DNA from: Larus michahellis
Lineage: Eukaryota > Chordata > Aves > Charadriiformes > Laridae
Reading direction: 5' to 3'
NCBI RefSeq assembly: GCF_964199755.1
Contig: NC_133896.1
Location: 97,774,200 to 97,838,199, forward strand
DNA: 64,000 bases
Positions 51,001-63,000 of this stretch are shown here, one piece after another. Below the pieces are notes generated by a model. The model did no database searches and was not told the DNA's origin. It was given only the letters and a program-made list of their open reading frames with translations. Both the position numbers and the translations under genes were made by a program. Position 1 is the first letter of the stretch. Each line of letters opens with the position of its first letter.

Positions 51001-54000
51001 ACCATGGAAACAACGGAGTTGTCTTCCATGCTGACCATATACTCCATGACTACAAAGCTGATTTCCCTTAACTGGGAATGCACTTGCAGAAGTACCTGCT
51101 ACTTAAAACTCATAGTTGATATATTTTGTATTTAGAGGTACAATCATTCATTAAAAAAAAAGTGCAGGGAATCTTCTTATGCTGCCTTATCGTTGCATTG
51201 AGCACGAAAATGCTAGGAAGTACTATGCTAAAGCTAAGCACTAAACAGGGTATGACTGAGATTTTGATGACATAGAAGTGAGGGCATAAGCACGTTTTCA
51301 CAACGACCCCTTATGTGGTCTCTGCAAAGTATAAAAAGAGGGCATACAACCTACTGTTTGGAGTCACTGATCAGTTTTTGTTCAGAATAGCAAGAAAATG
51401 CCACTTAAGCATAAATAAACAGTACAAGTTATTTTATTCTTCTTATCATGGGGAAGAGAGTAAAGTCCAAGTTCAGTGTGCAGAACAGAGTATAAAACAT
51501 TCTGTATCTCTTTTTCTATACTGAGAAGTGGGGAGCCTTTGCACTTTTTAACACATGGTGTCACAGTGCTACTCTGAAAGAAACACTACCTAAGGCACTT
51601 TGGCATCCCGTGCAAATCCCTTTTCTCCTCATCCATTCCAGCTCGCATTCTGCAAGGATCAAGATCTGCTTACTTTGCACACAGAAGTTGCTATACCAAG
51701 TTTAAAGTTTACAGCCAGACTGATGTAATATGTGACAGCTTGTGAAGTTCAGTGATGATTTATTATCAGTTGAGGATTTGGCCAACAGTGTTTGTTCGAC
51801 AAGCTCGATGGCTCTAAACATACAATTTAAACACCAATTCCTTCATTAAAGAATTGTACCCATCCTTTTTTCTACAAAGTCATGTTTATATTGAGACATA
51901 GCCCATTTATGTGAGGGTAGAAACACAGCTTCAGAAAGACCCCTGCATCACTGCATCAAATTGCCTTTTTTTGCAGTCATTGTATCATGAAACATTTTTC
52001 ATAAACAATCTGAGCGCCAAAAGAAGCACCCACCTTCTTGAAAGGCTGATTTTAATCCTGATTGAGGCAAGATTCTCTATTCTAATTTCCAGCTTAAATT
52101 TGTTGTTCTGCCTGTTTTTACTGTTATTACATTTTAGGATGCTGAATTTCAGCACACATCTACCATTCAATTCATCAAGGTCACCTGATTCTTTTTGTGT
52201 GACATTGCCATACTTTATATTAAAAATACTTTATTCTTCCTGCTTTCAACAAATTTCCTCACACACTCCTGATACAAATGCCAATGCCATTAGTAAAACT
52301 GTTAAACAAAATTACCATAAAATCATCTGCTGAGAAACACTATTAGCAAGCTACCTTCAACCTGACAACTCCTTTTAACGCTGACTTTTGCTTTCCTTCT
52401 TTAATCCAGTTTTTTGTCCATCATGTTTCCCTCCACTTTTCCCTCTATTCTTCAGCTTAATTTATGATTTTCAAGAGGACGCTGTATCAAACTGCATCTC
52501 TAACTAGGTGAGCTTTAACATCTCTCCTTTGCCTTCAAAATCAGCTGTCTTGAATGACTGCTTGAAAGGATCCTGGAGAAAGCTAAAGAGAGTGAAAAGG
52601 TCATATAAAAATTAAAAAATAGGAACTGGCAACTGCAAAGATATATTCCACCTTGAATGGGAAGACTGAAACCTTAAGTTCATTATTAAGTTTTGTCAGT
52701 GTGCTCACCTCTCTGCAACATATAAAGTCACTTCCTAATATTAAAGTTTGCCATCTGAAAAAAATCCAGCCATGCTGCAGACACTTTATACTGGAAAAAC
52801 GGAGTTTACATTGACAAAGTGTATTTTTCTGGCTGTGTTTTAAGGTTGCTATTTCAGCTTGTATGAGACAGCATCAGGAAAGAGATGCATACTGCAAGTG
52901 ACAGTAATGGTGGCAGAAGAGAAATGTGTTAAAAGGAGAACAAAAGAAGAATTTAAGTATGAGGAAGAATGGAATTTTTGAGAATAGAAAAAAAAGCCTA
53001 AATAGAATGAAATGGGAATGGGAGATATTTTTAAGGAATAATGATGATTATGGATAAAAGAGTGTGAATGGGAAACTAACAATAAAGGTATAAGTCTCTC
53101 ATTATGTCCTTTCAAAGATATGTCCACGCTGAAAAAGCTGTGATTGCAGCTTCTAAAAGCAGAGCCATGTGAGCTCAGGCCAGCTAGTTCATGTATTTCC
53201 ATCACGAAAATTAGAGTAACTACTTACTACTCACCCTACACACGGGGCTGGTTTTCAGCCTACACCCCATCCTGTGCTGTTGTGGCTACAGCTTCGGAGT
53301 CACAAAGCTGCCATATATAAAACTCTGTCAGTACTTCAGCAATCCCTACCCTAGTACAAAGCACTTCTATTTGTTTGTCTTTCACTTCATTCCAGACAAG
53401 CCTTGCCAAGTGTCACAGGCACTCTGTGGCAGTAGAAGAGGAAAACAGACGCAGAGCTCAGCCTGGTGTATCCGGCCTCTTCCAAGCGTCCTGTATTGCC
53501 TTTTTGATTATGACTTGCTATGACTCATATAATATATTCATTCCAAGATACAGTTAGTCATTTGCTTGTGGCATGATCAGTGTTTCAGTTCATTATACCT
53601 CTCAGTTTAATATGTCACTATCTGCAGTGGAAGTGTGGAGGGTGGGGGAGACGCCCCAAAACGCTGTGGTAGATTGTTACTGTAAGAAATAGAGACACAA
53701 TAAGTAAAGTGCGAAAAGCTCTTTAACAACTAAATTTCTGAAGGTGTCATGGAACTTGAGTCATTTTGGGGGCAAGAAAAAATACTACTGTGGGTTAAAA
53801 CCTGCTATAAAGAGTAACAGGCTGGAAATCTTTCCTATTTGAAAGCAATCAAAAGCACTTTCAAGCTGCTTAGCTGTTTCTTATTTTGCAGTGATTCCCC
53901 TAAAAATTTCAGTGGCTTCACAATCAAGTTATCCTGTTTTTCAAATCTTTCTTTCTCCTTTTACTGTGAGACAGATTCTGAGAAACAGGAGAAATGACTA

Positions 54001-57000
54001 AATAAGTGACACTGCAAAGGAACAGGTGCAACTAGTTATCCACAAGAAATGTCAAAGACACTACATAAACCATGTTGAAAAAAACAGAGCAAAATCTTTC
54101 CCCCAATCTTTTTCAATTAAAGTAATGACAAAAGTATCCTGCACATTTATGAAACACAAATGCGAACTCCTCAACTGAGTTTGTTTTTTCCTGAGAAAGG
54201 ATATGTCCATTTCCAAACATAAAAGTGGAATCTGTCAGTGCATTGGAATGTGCACTCAATGTGCTGGAATAGAGTTTGAGAACCTCCTCAGACATGGCTT
54301 GAAATCTTCTTCAACAGTCAAGGAGAGACAATGAGGACAAGGAGAGGGCATAATATTATTGGTGTCATAATTAGATGAACTTCAGAGGCTGGAGTCAAAT
54401 TGGAGGACCTCAGTCTAAAAGCCTGCTACCCACCCCAGCTGTCAGATGAGTCTCTGAGGTGAAACCTGCTCATGATGGATTTGCATCCACAACCAAAAAA
54501 GGCTGGTTCAGCCTGGAGCTGTACAGGACTCCCGGAACCTGACTTGCCTATTTTCTACATCAGTGTGACAGACAGCACGTATGCCTGGGCTCCTGAACTC
54601 TGCTCCTTCTGGCTAACAGAAAAAATGATTGCCATTTTCCAGAGTCCACTCATTTGTGAAGAATAAGACTGAAAATGAGAAGTTCTTTACAATAAATGTG
54701 TAGGTATACTATCCTTCATTTCATCTCTCGAGTGCAATGAAATAGTTAACAGGACTGACATTTAATTATCGTCCTTTGGTTATCACTGCACTGAGATGAG
54801 CTTGATAGCTCACACCACATTTCTTGTTCTCTGCAAACTTGTGGCGAGGCCTTTGCTGCACTGATTATCCCCTCTTCAGGTGCAGCAAGCAGTCAGTTCA
54901 TCTCAGCTATAACATGGGATTTCACCTTGAGAGAAGTAGCAGTGCAACACACTAGCTTGTTTCCGAGCCTTCATTTGAATAGATAAATGCTGACGTGTAT
55001 GACATATATGCCCCAAGGCACTGGTCATAAACCAACCAGCTATCGCAGAGGAAACTTTACCAACTGACTTTTAGCCATTTTACAGTATGAAAGCACAATT
55101 CCAGAAAACTGTGGTGCAATGACAGGTCTGAATTAAAACACTTGCAGCACTGAAACTTTCCTCCTTAACAGACTGGAATACTTTTGTTTGTTTAGTTCTC
55201 CTGCAGAGCAGACACATGCCCTTTAGGTTTAGAGAAATTCCCAGAGAGAAGGGGAGGTTGTGTCCTCCCTCAGAGCTGCTGAGTACATACCCAAGAGTGC
55301 AGGCTGGGGCGGGCAGCATAAGGAGGGCAGAGAAAGCAGATGGGGAGACCCTGGCAAAGGGTTTGATTGGAGCAGATCCACAAGTAGCAACAAAAAAAGG
55401 AGCTCAGAAGAGATCATGCGGAATCTGTGCAGACTGACAAGTCAACAGAAGCTAGTGGAGCAGAAGAGACGACTGGGGGAAAGACCCCGTTGTGTAGCGG
55501 CAGAGAGCAGGGGAGATTTATTTTCAGGCAGGTTTTTTTTACATTAGTATAGCTAGCAATTATGTGTTCCCTAAAGAGCTATCACTATCTAGCATATCGG
55601 TTTCTGTTCTAATAAAACATATTTTTAGAGACTAGATGGCTTTTGGTATGCTCACTCGAAAAAGAAAGCAGGGCATGTCCAACTTTAGCCCAAGATGAGG
55701 TCCTATCAACATCTCCAAATTAAAGGAAATGCTATGGCTGACCAGGAGGCACAGGACAGGGATGTGCATAATTTCTATTTAAAGAACTGCCTTTGTGCTG
55801 GTGGGTTGCATAGTTCTTTACAGATCAAACCCTGAGAATATACATTTTGGACTGTTTTTAAATAAAGCTAACTCTGTGCTACAAACCAGCAAGTCTTGAC
55901 ATCTCATTAGGCTATATTTTAGCTTGAAATAGACAGAAGGGCGAATCCTTTTTTCATTAGAAACAGTTATCAAAATGGCTGACACTATTCTTTATGGTTT
56001 GGAAGCTTCTTATCGAGTATTACCCAGGCCCAGACCTATTTTTCTTGTGAGTGACAAGATTTTAGCTCACACAGTTCAAAACCTCACATTATCTGAACTT
56101 GGTACTATGCTCTGTGGTAAAACGAAGCAGAGCTCTCTCTTTGCGTATACTTTCTTGGGAGAATAGAAAGCACGCTGGAAGATTTCTGCACCATGTGATA
56201 ATGTGAATGACCATCTATAGAAAAGGAAGCACTATAATCATGCATATGGCTGACAAGCAGGGCTAATGAGCAAATGCCCAGCAGAACTATCAGCCTGGCT
56301 ACGCTGGTTTTGGGACTCAGTCGAGCCGGTATCCAGAGCACTCTGCTATCACAACATGCTTCCACGCCACATTGAACTGGAAGAGGATCAAAATAGGCAC
56401 AGGCTCTGCAGTTATGCCTTGCTCCCTTACCATTTTGTTACTTTCTCTGTCTTCCACACAAAGATAGACAATCAGAGTTTTAGACAGTCTTGGGAGAATA
56501 ACAGGCTAACAGGGTCATAACACAGGATAAAATCTCTTCCTAATAATATATATCTGTTCTACAGAGCTAAAAACATATTCCCTTTTCCACCTTAAGAGGA
56601 GGCATTCAAAGTAATTTCCCAAATACAAATTAACCAAACCTTTCAGGATTTTTGGCACACACATTCTTCTGTAAAAGAAGTTTAAAGATCACGTTTCCAG
56701 CAGCATGCCTGAGAACAGAAGCAAAGCAAGGAAGAAGTACGGAATTCATATTTTCACTGATGCCACTTACCTGTGCTCTAGAGACAATAAAGAGGACAAT
56801 AAAGTGAAAGCAGTTTAACTTTATTATGTTTATAAGGCCTCTTCACAACAGTAGGAAACTGTATGTAAGAGTAGGATAAACGAGAAGATTTTTTACCAAT
56901 TAATCTACTGTTTGGGGAAAAGCTCTTGCCTTGCTAAAAGCCTTCTAAACTCATAACAAGATACTGGGGAATTCATAAATTCACAGAATCACAGAATAGT

Positions 57001-60000
57001 TTGTGTTGGAAGATCATCTAGTTCCAACCCCCGTGCCCCAGGCAGGGACACTTTCCACTAGACCAGGTTGCTCAAAGCCCCATCCAGCCTCGCCTTGAAC
57101 ACTTCCAGGGATGGGGCCTCAGCAACTTCTCTGGGCAACCTGTTCCAGTGTCTCACCACCCTCAGAGTAAAGAATCCCTCTACAAATGTTTTGTAAACCT
57201 AACATTGTACTTAAACATGATTCAGCAGATTTTAATCTGACTGATGTGGCTTATCATTTAAAGTGAATGGTACCCGATTCATTCAGGGGAGAATATGACA
57301 GAAAGGCACAGCAGAAAGCACCACTTTCACTCCCTCTTTGTTCATTATCTTGAAGCACACAAGCTGTTAGGTTGTGGAATGTGTACATTGCAACAGGCTG
57401 CTTAGGAGATGCAGAGTTGAAAGACAAGTAAAATGATACTGCTTTAATATGTAAATTAAAGTGCATGCACTTAAATATGCACAACATTGTCATTCCTGCA
57501 CAATCTTTGCAAGCGTTATCCACAGAAACCCCAGCCCCAACACACAGGCTCTTTGAATGCTTAGGGTTGCTTAGTCATTTTCAGATGAGGTCAGCCATAC
57601 TGATGACATGACTCGGAGCTCTGAGGCTCTTGGCAGTATTAACCTGGGAGAGGAAACACTTTGTTCTCCAATTTTCAGAGATATTCATAGAACTCACATC
57701 CAGAAACGTCATGAGACAAAAGGCTTCTTTCAGTTCCTCTCCTGGTAAAATCATCTGAGCTCAAAACACACACGTCACATTAGCTGGAAATGCCATTAAG
57801 CAGAAAAAACTTGTCATTTAAAAACACTTCCAGTGTAATAATGTATCCCAGAAGACTGTTGACAATTGAAGTAAGGAAACAAGCATTTGAAGAGTTCGTG
57901 GGTAATTTGTGTCTCAGAAAATGCTGTGAATAGATAGCACTTTTCTTCTTCAGCCATGCTTGGAAACATTAATCAATGAATCCTTGCAATACTGAGCAGC
58001 AGGAAGCTAACCATTATTTCCCTTATTTAATAAAAATGGGAAGAGGATGGCTTCAGTGAAATACTATCCTTACCTAATTTTCCTCTTCTACCAGAAAAAA
58101 ACCCCAGACTTCTCAAAATTAGACTCTGACTTCCATGTTAATACAGCTGGAGTAACTAACACATTACAGCACTGTACAGTGTAGACAGTGTGAGGCAATA
58201 TTGCAGCTCCACCTTCTATCAATCTGCAGGAGCTAGGTCTAGGTTTGGAAATGTCTTCACCCAAAGGATAATTAATCCTCAAAACAAAAAGACAAAAACC
58301 TCTAAAGGAATCTTTAAGTGGTGAAAATGCAGGCAACAGTATTCATTTTGTAAGTCAGAAATCATTTCCCAAGAAAACAGTTAAACAGAAGGAAAAGCAG
58401 TTGAGCTGGAATGGTTCATTCACCTAGATTCCAGAAGATAATGAGATTTCAGACAATATTATTAAGGTAAAACTAACTGTAGTTTTCTCAAAGAGAATAA
58501 TAGTAATGATTTGACTAATAATTTGAAGTTGATGCTCATTAAGACCATTTCTCATAGTGTTGTGAATGTTCAGGAACTGGGCTTCATATGGTGCCAGCCA
58601 GCAGAGACAATAGAATTCCAGCTCTGCATAGAGGATAGAGAAAGACAACAAAGTCAGGTCTGGTACCTCAGAGGGAGACTTTGACAGAGGTTTGATTAAT
58701 CACACAAAACTTAGGTCTTTTAATTCTTTGCATATTCCAGCTGAACTTCCAATTGCCTCTTTAGTATATCTGCTTGAAAGGTTTGGGGAGGGGTTTAACA
58801 TTTTTGGAATGATTTGTGAAACATTCATTTGTCAGTACAAATCAGGTTGGTTAACTTTTGTTGTCCTTCCAGATTAATGCATGGTGTGAAAGTAGTGCTC
58901 TGATTTTCTCCTCACACACAGCTCTCAGAGTATGGCTAAAACCATTACTCAGCCCAAGGAAAGAGCAACTTGGGGTTCTACCAGAGACACAGAGCACTCA
59001 AACATCAGTGGTTTACAGTCCCTGGTTTCATAGAATCATAGAAAGGTTAGAGTTGGAAGAGACCTTAAAGATCATCTAGTTCCAGCCCCCCTGCCCCAGG
59101 CAGGGTCACTTTCCACTACACCAGGTTTCCTAAAGCCCCATCCAACCTGGCTTTGAACACCTCCAGGGAAGGGGCAGTTCAATAGTTTACAGTTTAATGG
59201 TCATCTATTAAAAGAGAAAATGACTGAGGTGGTAAATGGAGGCTGGTTTGGACTGCAGCTATGGGTATTATTCCTATTAACTCACTAATTGTTGCACCTA
59301 GGAGATTTGGAAAAAGAAAGGTTATTTATCTGTAACAGGTGGTCATTTATACACATACATGCATTGTGGATTTTTGGGGTTGTTTGCTTTTAATTTCAGC
59401 AGGTCCCAAAGGACACAAAAGTCCCATTCCCTCACCTATACTTCCCACTGGTTTACAACCTGTGCCTCAGACTCTTGTTTTCTCTCAGCCTCAAAAGTGT
59501 CTCACAAAGGAGGGTGGGTTGTGTATGTAAGTGTAAGCAACACTAATGCACATAATAAGCAACTCATCTTGAAGAACAGTAACAGGTAACCTTTGTTGCA
59601 TCTCTGACTGCTTGCCCACATGTGCCTTCACTGCGAACAAAGCCCACCAGAGAATACTTCATTAATGAAAAGGTCCCAATATGACTAGTTGAAACGAAGC
59701 AAAAGAACCAACTGTCCCAAAGGTGGCACCATGTTGAGAGGCTTCAATGGTCAAGGAAATAGTGAAACGAATCTTGGGGTTAGAAACTTCACCCCTTGGA
59801 TGTGTCAGATGAAGAAATGGGCAGATGAGGGGCCCAAATCTGGTCAATACAAAGAGAGGAAGAGTGACTCATGTTCAATACATGCAAAAAAGAATCAGTC
59901 CTGAAAGCTTGTGGAAGAAGAAAGCCTGGGCAAATTAGTTTCTTGGCTAAGGAGAAATTCAGGGGCCCATAAGGAAAAAAAAAATTAAAAAAAATATATT

Positions 60001-63000
60001 AGAGGCAATCCTCAGAGTGTGCCTTGTCTTCACAGAATCACAGAATGGTTTGGGTTGGAAGGGATCTTAAAGATCACCTAGTTCCAAGCCCTCTGCCATG
60101 GGCAGCGACACCTCCCACTAGACCAGGCTGCTTAAAGCCTCATCCAGCCTGGCCTTGAACACCTCCAGGGATGGGGCATTGACAGCTTCCCTTGGCAACC
60201 TGTTCCAGTGCCTCACTACCCTTATAGTGAAGAATGTTTTCCTGATATCGAATCTAAATCTGCCCTCCTTCAGTTTGAGGCCATTACCCCGTGTCCTATC
60301 ACAACACTCCCTAATAAAGAGCCCCTCCCCATCCTTCCTGTAGGCCTCCTTTAGGTACTGGAAGGCCGCTGTAAGGTCTCCTCGGAGCCTTCTCTTCTCC
60401 AGGCTGAACAACCCCAATTCTCTCAGCCTGTCCTCATAGCATAGGTGCTCCAGCCCTCTCATCATCTTCATGGCCCTCCACTGGACCCATTCCAACAGCT
60501 CCGTGTCCTTCTTGTGCTGAGGACTCCAGAGCTAGACACAGTACACCAGGTGGGGTCTCACCAGAGCAGAGTAGAGGGGCAAACCCAGAACACAGAGAAG
60601 CCATAATAGTGGTCTGGCTCTCCACCCTTCACTGGCCAATGTGATAACTTCCGAAAAGGACAAGAGGACTAGGTCCAAGCTTTTCCATACAGACATCTAG
60701 CTTCAAGTACATAGTTCAAGGATCACGAAAAGATAGAAAGGACATATCGTGCCTAACTCCAAGCAAGAGTCATCTCTTAAAACCCAAAAGAAGAGTCAGT
60801 GTCATAGAAAGAAACAGAACATGTTTCCAAGCAAATGCAAAACAGAATCAAGAACAAGACATACTCACTATTAGGGAGTCAACACAGTTGATTCATCAAC
60901 TGAAAAAGGTGTTTCTGCAACCTTAGCCTCACCAGCAAGAGACACAGGGATATGGGCATATTTTACACTTTCATAACTGCATGCCTGGCGCAAAGATAGG
61001 CAGGACCTACATTCATGTACTATTGGTACCTCTTCAGTAAAAAAAGTACAGTCACAGTGTGAATGCATATGTACGCATTGTGTACATTCATAGTGTGAAT
61101 GAATATGTTCACAAATATTCAGGAAATGAAATGACACCCCTGAGGCAAAATCTTTTCCCCCTACACGAAGCTCTGCCGTTGTTACTTATGTTGTGTTTAT
61201 GCCTGAGAGGTATGGACAAGGCCTTTGTCCACAGCGGACCCTAACCCTTACCCTGGCATGCAACAGTGCAGGTATTTCTCTGTGAAGCACAGACCAGAAC
61301 TCCAAGGCTGTGAGTGACTTCCCTGGGATCCTTCTCAAATATCCCTCTCCTTCTTTCTCTCCTTCAGGGCACAAGAGAGTGTCAGTGACAGTAGGTAACA
61401 GCTCTGTGCTCATCTGCTCTCCCAAACCAAATATGACTATGGCAACATGGAAAATAAACCCCAAGGCTGGAGGCCCCTGCAGCCTGGGATACAGGGCTGA
61501 CCAGAACAAGACAGACAGAACAAACTGCAGTGAGAGCATCAACTGGAAATTCAGACCAGATCAGGATCCTACCCTTGAGATACAGCAAGTGGGAAGAGCC
61601 CATGAGGGAAGTTACACCTGCGAAGTAGTAGTAGCAGAAGGGAATTTCCACACGTCATACTACCTGACTGTGCTGGGTAAGGGACTCCTTCCTTATTTTA
61701 CAGTTCTCCAAAGGACCGTGGCTGGGCCTGGACATACAAAGGGACATGCATGGGGATGCACCAGGGGAAGCGCGCAGTAAGAAGTGGAGGTTTCTTCCTG
61801 GGATAAACTTCATGCATTTCATTGATAGCAGCTCCATGTCTCCCTTCTCCTTATTTCCCAAAACTTCTCTTCCTTGTCCCGCCCCCTTCTCCACTGCCTA
61901 GTTAGAAATGGCAGGTGTGAAGCAATATCCAATATACCAACAGAGAATTCTGCATATGCATACAGTCATCCTGTGGAATCAATTCTAAATACACTAATTT
62001 AAGAGAACTAAAGCATGCGAGACTGACATTTCCAAGTGCTGAGATATTGTACTGAACAGGGGATGTTCTTTTCCAGACAGTAAGAATGGACCCATTTCCT
62101 CTTATGCTGCCATTCAAATACATTTTAAAAAATGTGTACAATGGCTGCTTAGGTCAAAAGTCTAATTCAGTCCTGCATTTGGGATAATTGCCTACCGCAA
62201 TGTCCAGGGAAACCTCCTCCATGGCTGTGGTAAGCCACCTGAATGGGGGAGAGTTGTCCAAAAGGAAAAAAGAGGCACGATCTCTGTCTCTTGTGACTTG
62301 GGCCCATGTCACTGTAACGGGATTGCACCTCCTACCTTATTCTCCTCTTTTCACTCTGTTCATTTTGGGTAGAAAACAAGAACATCCTACCCCAGCTGCA
62401 GCAAACTCATTCCATGTATCTCCTCCTCCTGATGCTTTGCAGTCCCCCCGAGGCTGACCCTCTACTGTGATGATCAAGGGAACCCCGTGTGCAAGGCAGC
62501 GGCAGGGAAACCGGCTGCTCAGATCTCGTGGGTCCTAGAGAACAACTCCACCCCCAAGGAAGAAGGCCATGACGACGGGACAGTGACTGTTCTCAGCAAG
62601 TTCACAGCATACAGCACCAATGGGACAACCTGCATTGTGTCCCACCTGGCTGGGAACTGGAGCAAGTCCATAGCCTGTCATCCCACAAGTAAGCTTCCCC
62701 CTGTGCATTCGGCATTCAAAATCCTGTGCACATTCTTGTTCCTTCTAGGAAGGAAAATCTGTAAAAGCTACAGAAATCTTCAGTGAAGTCCCATATAGAC
62801 AGAGTACAATCCCCAACTGCCTTTGCCCATAAACATGACCAGCTTGTTTGTGTTCTAGACACTATTTCCTAATGCTTTCTTTCTTAGGACAGATATACAT
62901 AAGTGCGGTAGTATTGTTTTGGTAATGGAGATGTTGGAACCAGAAACAAAGCACTCATGATCTTAGTGTTAAAATAATCACTTGGAAGCAGAATATCAGC

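Larger units (their letters stand above)
61262..62713 (+). repeat. Near-identical IgV-intron-IgC tract, copy 2
   Basis: Partner of 12269-13720, same orientation, six substitutions seen. Confidence 0.92.
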
